Notes: generated by a model from the sequence alone, not told the origin. A DNA stretch of 64,000 bases from Labrys monachus (GCF_030814655.1 NZ_JAUSVK010000001.1:4843001-4907000); one strand, 5' to 3'; shown: positions 1-8,864, counted from the first letter of the stretch. Numbers and translations: made by a program.

Positions 1-206
1 GCGACATGCTGCGCCTCCTCGTCGAGACGCCGCGCGAGACGGTCGACCGCCTCGCCCTGGCCGGCAACGCCGCCGACGGCGCCAATGAGCGGACGGTGGA
101 CGTGCAGATCAACCGCCTGCGCCGCAAGATCGAGCGGGATCCGGGCAACCCGGTCTATCTGCAGACGGTGCGGGGGACCGGCTACCGGCTGATGGTGGAT
201 ATGTGA
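1..206 (+). CDS. OmpR-family response regulator, C-terminal end (partial)
   Basis: This is the last 67 codons of a gene entering from the left edge. The residues include ERTVDVQINRLRRKIE and a terminal TVRGTGYRL, which are the recognition helix and wing of an OmpR/PhoB winged-helix DNA-binding domain. The receiver domain lies outside the window. Its TGA overlaps the start of the sensor kinase gene, so the two are translationally coupled and almost certainly form one two-component system. The stimulus cannot be read from the sequence. Confidence 0.9.
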   Translation, partial: DMLRLLVETPRETVDRLALAGNAADGANERTVDVQINRLRRKIERDPGNPVYLQTVRGTGYRLMVDM

Positions 207-1615
207 TGCCGATGCGCGCATGGCATCTGGGGCGGGAGACCCTGGCACGCTGGGCTCCCAGCTGGCGCGACATGCTGGTCGGGCCGGCGCGCCTGCTCGC
301 CTCGCTGGGCGACCGCATGCCCAAGGGCCTCTATGCCCGCTCGCTGCTCATCATCATCACGCCGATCGTCATCCTGCAGGCCGTGGTCGCCTATGTTTTC
401 ATGGAGAAGCACTGGCAGAGCGTCACCTCCCGCCTGTCCGCCGCGACCACCAAGGACATCGCGGCGATCATCGAACTGTACGACCAGTTTCCGCACGACA
501 AGGACACCGAGGACAAGCTCGAGAACATCGCCCAGAACCAGATGGGGCTGGATGTCGAGTTCCGTCCGCCCGAGGATCTGCCGCCGCGCGGCGCGAGGCC
601 CTTCTTCGACATCCTCGACCAGGCGCTGACCGAGGAGATCACGCTGCGCATCGGCAAGCCGTTCTGGATCGACACGGTGGGGCGGTCCGATTTCGTCGAG
701 ATCCGCGTCAAGCTCGACGACGCGGTCCTGCGCGTCTTCGCCCGCCGCAGCCAGACCTACGCCTCCAACAGCTATATCTTCCTCCTGTGGATGACCGGCT
801 CGTCCCTGGTGCTGATGACGGTGGCGATCCTGTTCCTGCGCAACCAGATCCGCCCGATCCAGCAGCTCGCCAATGCGGCGCAGGATTTCGGCAAGGGCCG
901 CGACGTCCAGAATTTCCGGCCGCGCGGGGCGCGGGAGGTGCGCCAGGCCGCCACCGCCTTCATCGAGATGCGCCGCCGCGTCGAGCGCTCCTTCGACCAG
1001 CGCACGACGATGCTCAACGGCGTGTCGCACGATCTGCGCACCATCCTGACGCGCTTCAAGCTCTCGCTCGCCTTGCTCGACGAGAACAACCCCGAATTCG
1101 AGGCGCTGCAGAACGATGTCGACGAGATGAGCCGCATGCTGGAGGCCTATCTCGCCTTCGCGCGCGGCGACGCCGCGGAACAGGCGGCGCCGACCAACAT
1201 CGCCCGCCTGCTTGAGGAATTGCGCGCCGATTCGATGCGCCAGGGGCATGACACCAAGACCTCGTTCCAGGGCAATCCGATCGTGGTGGTGCGTCCGGAC
1301 GCCTTCAAGCGCTGCCTGACCAACCTCGTCTCCAATGCGCAGCGCTTCGGCGACGCCATCGTGATCTCGGCTCATCGCGAGCATCGCTATCTGACCGTGC
1401 ATGTCGACGATGACGGGCCGGGCGTGCCGGAGGACAGGCGCGAGGACGTGTTCAAGCCCTTCCTGCGCCTCGACGAGGCCCGCAACCAGGACCATGGCGG
1501 CACCGGCCTCGGCCTCGCCATCGCCCGCGACATCGCCCGCTTCCACGGCGGCGACGCCACGCTCGCCCGAAGCCCGCTCGGCGGCCTGCGCGCCACGGTC
1601 CGCGTCCCGGTCTGA
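206..1615 (+). CDS. EnvZ-type membrane sensor histidine kinase
   Basis: This 469-residue protein has a first membrane segment at about residues 46-66, a periplasmic sensor region, a second membrane segment at about 190-212, and then a HAMP linker. The H-box is VSHDLRT, with the phospho-acceptor His near residue 275. It is followed by an N-box (NLVSNAQRF), a G1 box (DDDGPGVPE) and a G2 box (GGTGLGLAIA), so all catalytic parts are present. The ATG at 206 overlaps the regulator's TGA; a GTG at 203 is an alternative start. The order of regulator then kinase fits the OmpR/EnvZ class. The signal sensed is unknown. Confidence 0.9.
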   Translation: MPMRAWHLGRETLARWAPSWRDMLVGPARLLASLGDRMPKGLYARSLLIIITPIVILQAVVAYVFMEKHWQSVTSRLSAATTKDIAAIIELYDQFPHDKDTEDKLENIAQNQMGLDVEFRPPEDLPPRGARPFFDILDQALTEEITLRIGKPFWIDTVGRSDFVEIRVKLDDAVLRVFARRSQTYASNSYIFLLWMTGSSLVLMTVAILFLRNQIRPIQQLANAAQDFGKGRDVQNFRPRGAREVRQAATAFIEMRRRVERSFDQRTTMLNGVSHDLRTILTRFKLSLALLDENNPEFEALQNDVDEMSRMLEAYLAFARGDAAEQAAPTNIARLLEELRADSMRQGHDTKTSFQGNPIVVVRPDAFKRCLTNLVSNAQRFGDAIVISAHREHRYLTVHVDDDGPGVPEDRREDVFKPFLRLDEARNQDHGGTGLGLAIARDIARFHGGDATLARSPLGGLRATVRVPV

Positions 1616-1617
1616 CC

Positions 1618-1691
1618 GGAGCGCGGACATCCCTGTCCGCTCTTTCCCGCAGGCGTGGCGTTGCCAGGGGCGGACCGGAAGTCCGCGCTCC
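1618..1691. repeat. 11-bp inverted repeat between convergent genes
   Basis: GGAGCGCGGAC at 1618-1628 is perfectly repeated in inverse at 1681-1691, with a 52-base loop. It fills the gap between the kinase stop and the M23 peptidase stop. Related sequences occur at 25497, 28895 and 33127, so it belongs to a dispersed family. It may act as a bidirectional terminator, but there is no T-tract. Confidence 0.6.
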
Positions 1692-1714
1692 AGAAGGCGG
1701 CGGCCCGGGAGGGG

Positions 1715-3481
1715 TCAGCGCGTCATGGCCTGGTCGAGCTTCGCGCGCTGCTCGCGGAAGGCCGTGAGCGCGCTGCCGCCCAGCAGTCGCCCCGCCGCGA
1801 GCCTGATGCGCAGCGGATCGACGTTCTCGCCGTTGATGCGGACCTCGTAATAGAGGTGCGGCCCGGTCGAGAGGCCGGTGGAACCGATATAGGCGATGGT
1901 CTCGCCCTGGTGGACTCGGGTGCCGACCTTGATGCCCTTCGGAAAGCCGGAGACATGGGCATAGGTGGTCTCGTAGCCCTGATCGTGCCGGACGCGGATA
2001 TATTTGCCGTAGCCCCATTCCTGATCGATCTTTTCGACCACGCCGGCGCCGGCGGCGGCGACCGGGGACCCGAACGGCGCGGCATAGTCCACGCCCTTGT
2101 GGAAGCGCCGGTCGTGCAGGACCGGGTGGATGCGCCAGCCGAAACCGTCGCCGAGCCGGCCGGAGGCGACGGGCTTGCGCAGCAGGAATTTGGTCACCGA
2201 ATGGCCGTCCGCATCGTAATAATCGGTGCCGCCGTCGTCCGGCGCGGTGAAACGGTAGTAGCGGTGCAGGTGGCCGTCGACGGTGAGGCCGACATAGGCG
2301 AGCTGGGGCTGCCCCGAATCGTCGGGCCCGTAGACGAGGTCGACGCTGTCGTCGGCCGATGCCGGCTCGTCCATGTCGACGTCGCGGTCGCACAGGCGGA
2401 TCACCTCGTCGACGAGCGACCTGTCGACCTTGTTGGCCTCGGCCAGGGCATAGAGATTGTCCCTGAGGCTTTCCTCGGGCCCGATGCGCGGCGAGGCGCC
2501 GCCGGCCGCCGCCGCGTTCAGCTGGTCCGCGTCCATGATCTCAAGATGCGGCGGCTTGGCCATCGCCGTATAGGTGCCGGCGTCCGACAGGGCGACAGCC
2601 ACCGTCTCCTGCCCCGGCTTCTCGACGACGACCTTGACCGGACGAGACGGGGCAGCGGCGTCGCCATCGGTGACTTCGACGACCGTCACCTTCTCCCCGC
2701 CCGCGAAGGCGCCGCCCTCGCCCCAGTGCCAGCCGCCGAACTGCGAGACGATCGCCGCGGCATCCGCTTCCGACGTCCCGAAGGCATGCAGGATCAGCGG
2801 CAGCGTGTCGCCGGCCTTCGCGACGATGATCTTGCGGATCTCCTCGTGGCGGACGGGCGCCTCGGCGAGGACCGTCATGTTGACGGGTTCACCCCGCGGA
2901 TGGGAGGCCGCTGCTTCCGTATAGCCCAGCGCCGGCGTCTCCGGGCCGGCCATGGAAGCGAGGGCGCGCGAACGGCCGAAGATGATTTCGGGCGGCAGCG
3001 AGGCGCCGTCCGCCTGCACCGACGGGGCTGTGAAGCCCGGCAGGGGAGGAACCACCCGCCGCTCCACCTGCGTGGCCGTCGGTACCGGCGCCGTCGGGCC
3101 GAGACGGGCCTGGAGATGCGTCAGGGGCGTCGATGAGCCGGCGATGTCGAGCGGACCGACATGGACCTGCGAGGGCGTGGCCACGACGACCGGGCGAATG
3201 GGATCGAGCCGGTCGCCGCGCCCGTCGACGGTCTCCCGGACCTGGGCGATGCCGGAGCGGAGGAAGACGGCGGCGGCGGCGGTGAAATGAATTTTCCGGT
3301 CGAAGGCGACATAGAGCGCGCCGAGCATCATGAAGGCCGCCGCGGCTGCCAGCGCCACGGTCGCGCCGAGCCAGCGCCGGTTGATCGCGCGCCGATCCAG
3401 GCGCGGATCGGAGAGCGAGGCGACGTTGAGGGGCGGCGCGTCGCCGAGACCGCCCAGACCGGGAGCCCGCCGATACCTCAC
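1715..3481 (-). CDS. M23-family murein endopeptidase, membrane-anchored
   Basis: This 588-residue protein has a cytoplasmic N-terminus, one membrane anchor at about residues 38-60, a long periplasmic linker with a LysM/OapA-like stretch near AKAGDTLPLIL, and a C-terminal LytM/M23 domain at about 435-550. The zinc ligands are visible as HKGVDY, the His of TYAHV, and GPHLYYEV. The layout matches MepM-type DD-endopeptidases that cut peptide cross-links during envelope growth. All catalytic residues are present, so it is likely an active enzyme rather than an EnvC/NlpD-type activator. It is convergent with the sensor kinase and stands alone. Confidence 0.88.
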   Translation of the reverse strand: MRYRRAPGLGGLGDAPPLNVASLSDPRLDRRAINRRWLGATVALAAAAAFMMLGALYVAFDRKIHFTAAAAVFLRSGIAQVRETVDGRGDRLDPIRPVVVATPSQVHVGPLDIAGSSTPLTHLQARLGPTAPVPTATQVERRVVPPLPGFTAPSVQADGASLPPEIIFGRSRALASMAGPETPALGYTEAAASHPRGEPVNMTVLAEAPVRHEEIRKIIVAKAGDTLPLILHAFGTSEADAAAIVSQFGGWHWGEGGAFAGGEKVTVVEVTDGDAAAPSRPVKVVVEKPGQETVAVALSDAGTYTAMAKPPHLEIMDADQLNAAAAGGASPRIGPEESLRDNLYALAEANKVDRSLVDEVIRLCDRDVDMDEPASADDSVDLVYGPDDSGQPQLAYVGLTVDGHLHRYYRFTAPDDGGTDYYDADGHSVTKFLLRKPVASGRLGDGFGWRIHPVLHDRRFHKGVDYAAPFGSPVAAAGAGVVEKIDQEWGYGKYIRVRHDQGYETTYAHVSGFPKGIKVGTRVHQGETIAYIGSTGLSTGPHLYYEVRINGENVDPLRIRLAAGRLLGGSALTAFREQRAKLDQAMTR

Positions 3482-3887
3482 CGTGCGCCGATCCCGCCGG
3501 CCGTCCCGTCACCACCCACCGGAAGGTCTGCTTCGGAACGGGGACAGGGCGCGGGCAGCTTCGATTCGGGTTTCGGCATGAATGGGTCCGCTGTCTCGTC
3601 CGCTCATTCGACATCGCCGGGCCGCGGGCCCGCGAAGGACCGCATCGCACCATTGACTTTCAACAGGAACCGGAACTCCCGATTCGCCTGAGTGGTATCA
3701 CGTCGGGAACCGGTTGTCAGGCCGGCCATGCCTGCTCTCTCATTGCGACAAGCGGCCGCTCCATGCAAAGGGCGAAGGGGCGGACGACGGCAAGGACGGC
3801 AGCGCCGCACCGCTGCCGATCGGATCCGCCGGCAGGCCCGGCCTATGCCGCCGCCGGACAGACCAGCTGCCGGAGATCCTGCCAGTC
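3482..3887. other. 406-bp intergenic region, no gene seen
   Basis: This is the space upstream of the M23 peptidase gene (minus strand) and downstream of the oxidoreductase gene (minus strand). It has no open frame with family resemblance or a ribosome site and no convincing hairpin terminator. The peptidase promoter is presumably here, but I cannot place it. Confidence 0.4.
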
Positions 3888-4847
3888 TCAGGCTTTGAGC
3901 ACGAACACGGTCCGGTTGCGGCTGTCGTCCTCAGGCCATGCCCGTTCGACGTCCGATAGGGGAACCGGTCTGGCCGCGATCCTGAAGCCGCCGGCAACGG
4001 TCGCGCGCAGCAGCGCGCGGATACATTCGACGAGACGATCGAGCGGGACGCTTCCGATGCCGCTGCCCATCAACGTGATCGCGGAAGAGCGCAGAGCGGC
4101 GCTCGGCAGCCTGATCTCCGGCCCGCTCGCCGAACCGATCTGCACGAACCGGATGGGCACCGCATCGGCTCCCGCTTTGGCGCCGGCGATCAGAAGGCGC
4201 TCCGCGCTTTCTCCCCAGAGATAGTCGAGGACGACGTCCACCCCTTCGGCGAACTGCTCCTTGAAGCGATCCTCCAGCTTCGTCCCGCCTGCAGCGAGGG
4301 GAATCGTCACGTCGGCACCGAGGGCCTCGACCGACCGCAGGGCGTCGGCGTCCCGGCCGGTCGCGATCACCTTCTTCGCCCCCAGATGCCTGGCGATCTG
4401 CACCGCGAGGCGGCCGGCCGTCCCGGTGGCGCCGTTGACCAGCACGGTTTCGCCAGCCTTGAGCCGGGCGCGTTCCGTGCAGGCCGCCCAGGACGACATG
4501 CCCGGATTGGCGATGGCGGCGGCCGTCACGTCGTCGAGATCGTCCGGCAGCGCCAGGCAGTGCGACGACGGCACCACGGCTCGCTCCGCCATGCTGCCGT
4601 AAGGGGCCGTCGGCATGACGAAATAGACCCGGCTGCCATCATCGAGACGCCCGACACCGTCGATGCCGACGATGAAGGGAAACCGCGCGGAGGCGCTGTA
4701 ATGCGCGCCGGAGGCCCGGCTCTTGACCACCGGGCTGAGCGCGGCGGCCGTCACCGCGATGCGGCTTTCGCCGGCGGACGGCACCGGCTCCCTGAAATCC
4801 CCATAGACGGGCGTCTGCCCGGCTCCCGAGACGATCGCGGCCTTCAT
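3888..4847 (-). CDS. Zinc-type alcohol dehydrogenase-like / quinone oxidoreductase (MDR family)
   Basis: This 319-residue medium-chain dehydrogenase/reductase has a GroES-like N-terminal half and a Rossmann half with NGATGTAGRLAVQIA as the nucleotide-binding stretch. The structural-zinc cysteines are absent, which points to the quinone oxidoreductase branch. The longer frame starting at 4892 is not used: ATG 4847 has AAGGAAA just upstream and gives the typical start MKAAIVSGAGQ. It is divergent from a MarR gene, and the shared 60-bp promoter region carries the operator-like repeats, so it is probably the regulator's target. The substrate is unknown. Confidence 0.85.
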   Translation of the reverse strand: MKAAIVSGAGQTPVYGDFREPVPSAGESRIAVTAAALSPVVKSRASGAHYSASARFPFIVGIDGVGRLDDGSRVYFVMPTAPYGSMAERAVVPSSHCLALPDDLDDVTAAAIANPGMSSWAACTERARLKAGETVLVNGATGTAGRLAVQIARHLGAKKVIATGRDADALRSVEALGADVTIPLAAGGTKLEDRFKEQFAEGVDVVLDYLWGESAERLLIAGAKAGADAVPIRFVQIGSASGPEIRLPSAALRSSAITLMGSGIGSVPLDRLVECIRALLRATVAGGFRIAARPVPLSDVERAWPEDDSRNRTVFVLKA

Positions 4848-4874
4848 GACGGCTTTCCTTTCCGATGGTCCAAT

Positions 4875-4943
4875 TATATGCATAATGCACATATATCGGA
4901 GATATCGATGCCGTCAACAAACAATGTGCAAAATACACATATA
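4875..4943. promoter_or_regulatory. Two MarR operator-like repeats in the divergent promoter
   Basis: TGCATAATGCACATATA (4879-4895) and TGCAAAATACACATATA (4927-4943) match at 15 of 17 bases and start 48 bp apart. The first is the centre of a larger palindrome with TATATG/CATATA arms (4875-4895). The second contains TGTG...CACA arms and lies inside the first codons of the MarR gene. Both are AT-rich in GC-rich surroundings. This fits autoregulation and control of the oxidoreductase by the MarR protein, which is inference. Confidence 0.7.
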
Positions 4944-5396
4944 AGCCGGCAGCTCCGCCTGCTCCACGACGCGGTTCTCGATATCGTGGCGGTCGTCAAC
5001 CGGCCGCAGCGGGACGAGATGCTCATCCGGGAAGCCGGAATCCGGCTCGACCGGGCGCTCTTCCCCCTGCTCGTCGGCATCGAGCGGTTCGGGCCGATCG
5101 GCGTGGTGGATCTGGCCGATCGCGTGGGGCGCGACTACACCACCGTCAGCCGCCAGGTCGCGAAGCTGGAAAGCCTCGGTCTGGTGGAACGACGGGGAAG
5201 CGCCGCCGACCGGCGCGTGCGCGAGGCCGCCATCACCCCGAAAGGCCGGGCGATGACCGACCTCGTCGATGCCGCGCGCGAAAGGATCATCCGCGCCATC
5301 CTCGCGCCATGGGACGCGCGCGACGTCGATGAACTGGTGCGGCTGATGCGGAAGTTCGCCGATGCGGTGAAGGAAGAGCCGCCTGCCGGCTCATAG
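4908..5396 (+). CDS. MarR-family transcriptional regulator
   Basis: This 162-residue protein has a winged helix-turn-helix: IGVVDLADRVGRDYTTVSRQ is the recognition region, followed by the LGLVERRGSAADRR wing typical of MarR. I chose ATG 4908 because GGAG lies six bases upstream; an in-frame ATG at 4878 falls inside the operator and has no ribosome site. The gene is divergent from the MDR oxidoreductase with shared operators. It probably senses a small aromatic or electrophilic ligand, as MarR proteins commonly do, but no ligand can be inferred here. Confidence 0.9.
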   Translation: MPSTNNVQNTHISRQLRLLHDAVLDIVAVVNRPQRDEMLIREAGIRLDRALFPLLVGIERFGPIGVVDLADRVGRDYTTVSRQVAKLESLGLVERRGSAADRRVREAAITPKGRAMTDLVDAARERIIRAILAPWDARDVDELVRLMRKFADAVKEEPPAGS

Positions 5397-5458
5397 CAGG
5401 GTGCGCGGCCCTTGCGGGGCCGGAGCCGGTCGGAACGCTCCCGCCGGCGGGCGAGCCG

Positions 5459-5818
5459 TCAGATCAGGCGCGCGCCGTTCGGCACCGGGCGCTCGGGCGA
5501 GGCCAGGACGATGGCGCCGTCGGCATCGGCGAAGCCCAGCGTCAGGACCTGCGACATGAACTTGCCGATCTGGCGCGGCGGGAAATTGACCACCGCGGCC
5601 ACCTGCCTGCCGACCAGATCTTCCGGCCGATAATGCACGGTGATCTGCGCCGAGGAGGCTCTCACGCCGATATCGCCGCCAAAGTCGATGCGCATGCGGA
5701 TCGCCGGCTTGCGCGCGCCATCGAGCGGCGCCGCCTCCAGCACCGTCCCGATGCGGATATCGACCTTCATGAAATCGTCGAAACTGATGGTCGGCGTTGC
5801 CTCGCTGCCGGCGTGCAT
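5459..5818 (-). CDS. csaA: CsaA-like tRNA-binding/chaperone protein
   Basis: This 119-residue protein consists only of a tRNA-binding OB-fold domain (EMAP-II/Trbp111 type). It carries the family start FDDFMKVDIRIGTV and the conserved stretches VVNFPPRQIGKFMSQVL and GFADADGAIVLASPE. The length matches CsaA dimers, which bind tRNA and have been proposed as secretion chaperones. It lies 4 bp downstream of the TetR gene on the same strand, so the two probably share a transcript. Confidence 0.92.
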   Translation of the reverse strand: MHAGSEATPTISFDDFMKVDIRIGTVLEAAPLDGARKPAIRMRIDFGGDIGVRASSAQITVHYRPEDLVGRQVAAVVNFPPRQIGKFMSQVLTLGFADADGAIVLASPERPVPNGARLI

Positions 5819-5821
5819 GGA

Positions 5822-6574
5822 TCAGATGGCCTCCGCGTCGTCGGGCTCGTCCCGGCCCCGGCGCCTTGTATCGGCAAAATCGTGGAAGCGCTCGCGCAGA
5901 CGCTCCCGCATGCGCGAACGGCGCCGATGCGAGCGTTCCGCCATGCGGCGGAGCGGCGTGAACATCTGGCACAGGTCGTCCGCCCGTTCCATCCAGCGCT
6001 CGCCGGAACGCAATTGCCGGTCGACCTCCTTCATGGTCAGGGCCGAACCTTCGTCCTCGTCCCTCAGCCAGACCCGGACGATGCGCGACCAGGCGAGGGC
6101 GAGGCCCTGCGCGCGCAAGGCGCCGAGCGGCCCCTCGGCCCCGATGCCGGCGGCGACCAGCATCCATTGCATCGAGTTGGTCGCCACCCGGTTCCAGGCG
6201 GCGAGCGCCAGCGGATCGAGCGCGAAGGCCTTGCTGATCTCGCGAATAGCCGCCTTGCGGGGCGAAAGCACGTCGATGCGGCGCATCAGCACGTCGAACA
6301 GGCGCTCGCGGGCCGGCTCCTCGGCCATGGTCTCGTCGATGCCGTCGAGCACCGCCTGGTCGACCTGACGCGAATAGGCCGCGAGGATCGCGCCCTTGGA
6401 GGGGAACAGCCCGCGCAGCTGCGAGAGGGAAAGATCCGCCTTTTCGGCGATATCGGCGAGGCCGATTTCCCCCCAGGGACGCTCCGCCGCCAAGGCGAGA
6501 AGGGCCTCGACGGCCGCCCTGCGCGGATCGGCCTGCGGTTCGCTTTGCAGATCGCTTTGCGGCTTCCTGGCCAT
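5822..6574 (-). CDS. TetR-family transcriptional regulator
   Basis: This 250-residue protein has an N-terminal helix-turn-helix (EIGLADIAEKADLSLSQLRGLF) and a C-terminal helical ligand or dimer domain. It ends in an arginine-rich tail with repeated RRR/RMRERLRERF, which is likely to contact nucleic acid or remain disordered. The start at 6574 has a strong AAGGAGGAT site; the frame extends upstream but the extension is not conserved-looking. It is upstream of csaA in the same orientation. The target and ligand are unknown. Confidence 0.85.
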   Translation of the reverse strand: MARKPQSDLQSEPQADPRRAAVEALLALAAERPWGEIGLADIAEKADLSLSQLRGLFPSKGAILAAYSRQVDQAVLDGIDETMAEEPARERLFDVLMRRIDVLSPRKAAIREISKAFALDPLALAAWNRVATNSMQWMLVAAGIGAEGPLGALRAQGLALAWSRIVRVWLRDEDEGSALTMKEVDRQLRSGERWMERADDLCQMFTPLRRMAERSHRRRSRMRERLRERFHDFADTRRRGRDEPDDAEAI

Positions 6575-6752
6575 GGCGGGATCCTCCTTGCTTGAAACCA
6601 CTGCCATCAAGATAGGCCGTTTGCGGGCGCTATCAATGCCGCATCTGCACGGAGCTGGAGCCGCGGTGGAAATGCGGCTCGGCGTCGCGATGGTCGGGCG
6701 CGTGGCCGCGCTCGCATCGCCCCCCTTGCCTGAAAAAAAGATCCGCCACCGT

Positions 6753-6779
6753 GGAATAAACCCGCCCCTGCGATGTCTA
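6753..6779 (+). promoter_or_regulatory. Putative ECF-sigma promoter upstream of the DUF305 gene
   Basis: GGAATAAA at 6753-6760 is followed after 13 bases by TGTCTA at 6774-6779. The same pair, GGAATAAA then TGTCTC after 12 bases, precedes the COG4315 gene at 8839. A GGAA-type upstream element with a GTCT-type -10 element is the general look of an ECF sigma promoter. The sigma factor itself is not in this window. Confidence 0.55.
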
Positions 6780-6815
6780 CCTCCATGCATCTGCCTCGGA
6801 GCATAAGAGATCAAC

Positions 6816-7292
6816 ATGATACCCTTTCAGCGCAGCATCCATGTTCTGGTGCTGACGTGGATCCTGGCTGTCTGTTCTGCGCAGGCCTTCGCACAGGATG
6901 CCGCCGCCCCTCCGACATCGGCGGAAACACCCTTCCTGCACGAAAACGACGCCGCCATGGCGACGATGATGAACGGCATGGCAGTCAAACCGACCGGCGA
7001 CGTCAATCGCGATTTCGTCGAGATGATGATTCCACACCATCAGGGCGCGATCGACATGGCGCTGGCGTATCTGCGCTACGGCAGCAACGAGCAGCTCAAG
7101 CGCATCGCGCAGGAAATCATCGTCGATCAGCAGCAGGAAATCGCGGCCATGCGGCTCGCCCTCGGCGATCCGCTGCCGGCATCGATCGCCGCTCCGACGC
7201 AGGTCGAGGCCGGCACGTCGAGCGATCCCGGCAGCGGCGAGAACGCCCCGGCCCCGGCCATGCAGATGATGATGATGAAGCCGGGCAAGTAA
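6816..7292 (+). CDS. Secreted DUF305 protein
   Basis: This 158-residue protein has a signal peptide ending near AQAFAQ (about residue 27), then a DUF305 four-helix domain marked by FVEMMIPHHQGAIDMA and IVDQQQEIAAM. Methionine-rich segments stand out (MATMMNGMAVK and a C-terminal MQMMMMK), together with the HH pair. Some DUF305 proteins, such as cyanobacterial CopM, bind copper in the periplasm, so metal binding is a reasonable inference here but is not shown. It is the first gene of an operon with the YVTN protein 14 bp downstream. Confidence 0.88.
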   Translation: MIPFQRSIHVLVLTWILAVCSAQAFAQDAAAPPTSAETPFLHENDAAMATMMNGMAVKPTGDVNRDFVEMMIPHHQGAIDMALAYLRYGSNEQLKRIAQEIIVDQQQEIAAMRLALGDPLPASIAAPTQVEAGTSSDPGSGENAPAPAMQMMMMKPGK

Positions 7293-7306
7293 AAAGGACT
7301 CCTATC

Positions 7307-8761
7307 GTGAAGCATACCTTCCTGTCTCTCTGCCTCCTGGCCGGCACCATGCTGGCGCCGGCAACAAGCTTCGCCGGCCAGGCGCCGGGGCTCGCATCGG
7401 CTCCGGATATCCCGATCAGCCACAGGGACCGCATCTATGCGGCCGAGCAATTCTCCAACACGGTTTCGGTCAGCGACCCCGTCGACAACAGGCTGCTCGG
7501 CGTCATCAAGCTTGGCGACCCGCAGCCGGGGAATCTCAGTCCCCTCTACAAGGGCCAGGTCCTCGTCCACGGCATGGGGTTCTCGCCGGACCACAAGACC
7601 TTGGCCGTCGTATCCATCGGCTCCAACTCGGTGACCTTCATCGATACCGCGACCAACACGGTCAAGCACACCACCTATGTCGGCCGTTCCCCGCACGAAG
7701 CCTTCTTCACGCCGGATGGCAGGGAAGTCTGGGTGACCGTGCGCGGCGAAGACTATATCTCCGTCATCGATGCCGACACCTTCGAGGAGAAGATGCAGAT
7801 CAAGGTGCCGGCGGGGCCCGGCATGCAGATCTTCTCGCCGGACGGCAAATACGGCTACATCTGCTCGTCCTTCAACCCCGAAACCGTCGTCGTCTCGGTT
7901 GCCGACCACAAGATTGTCGGCCATGTGAAGCAGGCCAGTCCCTTCTGCCCGAACATTGCCGCGTCCGCGGACGGCAAGCAGGTCTGGTTCACGCTGAAGG
8001 ATGTCGGCAAGACCCAGGTCTTCAACGGACAGGCGCCCTTCGATCTGGTCAAGACGCTCGACACCGGCCCGATCACCAACCACGTCAATCTCGTCATGAA
8101 CAGGAACGGCAGCTTCGCCTATGTGACGGTCGGCGGCCTGAACGAGGTAAAGGTGTTCCGAACCGACGATTTCGAACAGGTGGCGACGATTCCCGTCGGC
8201 AATCTCCCGCATGGCATCTGGCCGTCGGGCGACGGGACCCGGGTGTATGTCGGCCTCGAAAACGCCGACCGGTTCGCGGTCATCGACACGCTCACCAACA
8301 AGGTGATTGGCGACATCCCGATCGGCCAGGCGCCGCAAGCGGTCGCCTATGTCCCGAACGCGGTTCCCGAAGGCGACGGCAGGCAGAACCTGGTGCCGCT
8401 CGGCACGGCCGGCGAGGCTGCGCATCTCAAACTCGCCGCCAAGGGGGCAAGCGGCAGGTCCGCGCCGACAAGCGTAACGCTGTTCGACCAGGGTCTTACC
8501 CAGGTGCTTCAGGCCGCCGTCACCGGCCTCGAACCAAAGAAGCCTTACGTTCTGGCTCTCTCCGACAAGCCGGATGGAAGCGGACGGCTGCAATTGCTCT
8601 CGACCTTCATGACGAACCCGGCCGGCTCGGCGATCGTCAATGCCGTCGGTCCCATCCGCCAGATCGTGGAATCGAAGCACGAGGACGAGAAGCGCTATCT
8701 GGTCGTCGCAGCTTCGACAGACGGAAAGCCCGGCGCGATCGTGCAGTTTCAGGCCGAGTAG
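7307..8761 (+). CDS. Secreted YVTN/YncE-like beta-propeller protein
   Basis: This 484-residue protein starts with GTG, with AAGGA eight bases upstream. A signal peptide ends near TSFAGQ (about residue 24). It contains repeated blades of the YncE type (SNTVSVSDPVDNRLLGVIKLG, FIDTATNTVKHT, FAVIDTLTNKVIGDIPIG), giving a seven-bladed propeller of roughly 340 residues. A C-terminal domain of about 120 residues follows. It is co-transcribed with the DUF305 gene and followed by a strong terminator. Such proteins are periplasmic or cell-surface binders; the ligand is unknown. Confidence 0.85.
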   Translation: MKHTFLSLCLLAGTMLAPATSFAGQAPGLASAPDIPISHRDRIYAAEQFSNTVSVSDPVDNRLLGVIKLGDPQPGNLSPLYKGQVLVHGMGFSPDHKTLAVVSIGSNSVTFIDTATNTVKHTTYVGRSPHEAFFTPDGREVWVTVRGEDYISVIDADTFEEKMQIKVPAGPGMQIFSPDGKYGYICSSFNPETVVVSVADHKIVGHVKQASPFCPNIAASADGKQVWFTLKDVGKTQVFNGQAPFDLVKTLDTGPITNHVNLVMNRNGSFAYVTVGGLNEVKVFRTDDFEQVATIPVGNLPHGIWPSGDGTRVYVGLENADRFAVIDTLTNKVIGDIPIGQAPQAVAYVPNAVPEGDGRQNLVPLGTAGEAAHLKLAAKGASGRSAPTSVTLFDQGLTQVLQAAVTGLEPKKPYVLALSDKPDGSGRLQLLSTFMTNPAGSAIVNAVGPIRQIVESKHEDEKRYLVVAASTDGKPGAIVQFQAE

Positions 8762-8772
8762 GTCGCCGGTGC

Positions 8773-8800
8773 GGCCGCCTGCAGCAGGCGGCCCTTTTTT
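8773..8800 (+). terminator. Rho-independent terminator of the DUF305-YVTN operon
   Basis: GGCCGCCTG (8773-8781), a three-base loop and CAGGCGGCC (8785-8793) form a perfect nine-pair stem, followed by C and six T (8795-8800). It begins 12 bases after the YVTN stop codon. Confidence 0.9.
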
Positions 8801-8838
8801 CACGCATCAGAAGCCTTGCCGAAACGGACATTCCGACG

Positions 8839-8864
8839 GGAATAAAGACCCCTGGACGTGTCTC
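8839..8864 (+). promoter_or_regulatory. Putative ECF-sigma promoter upstream of the COG4315 gene
   Basis: GGAATAAA (8839-8846), 12 bases, then TGTCTC (8859-8864). It matches the motif at 6753 and lies after the terminator of the preceding operon, so the downstream gene probably has its own promoter answering to the same sigma factor. Confidence 0.55.

Noticed and set aside
182-1630. Long minus-strand open frame of 482 codons opposite the sensor kinase
   Set aside because: It mirrors the third-position GC pattern of the kinase, has no family motif and contains runs of shadow-type Arg/Gly/Ala residues; similar long antisense frames oppose most genes here.
3604-3810. Small minus-strand frame upstream of the M23 gene
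   Set aside because: There is no ribosome site, the composition is dominated by Arg and Pro, and it resembles no family.
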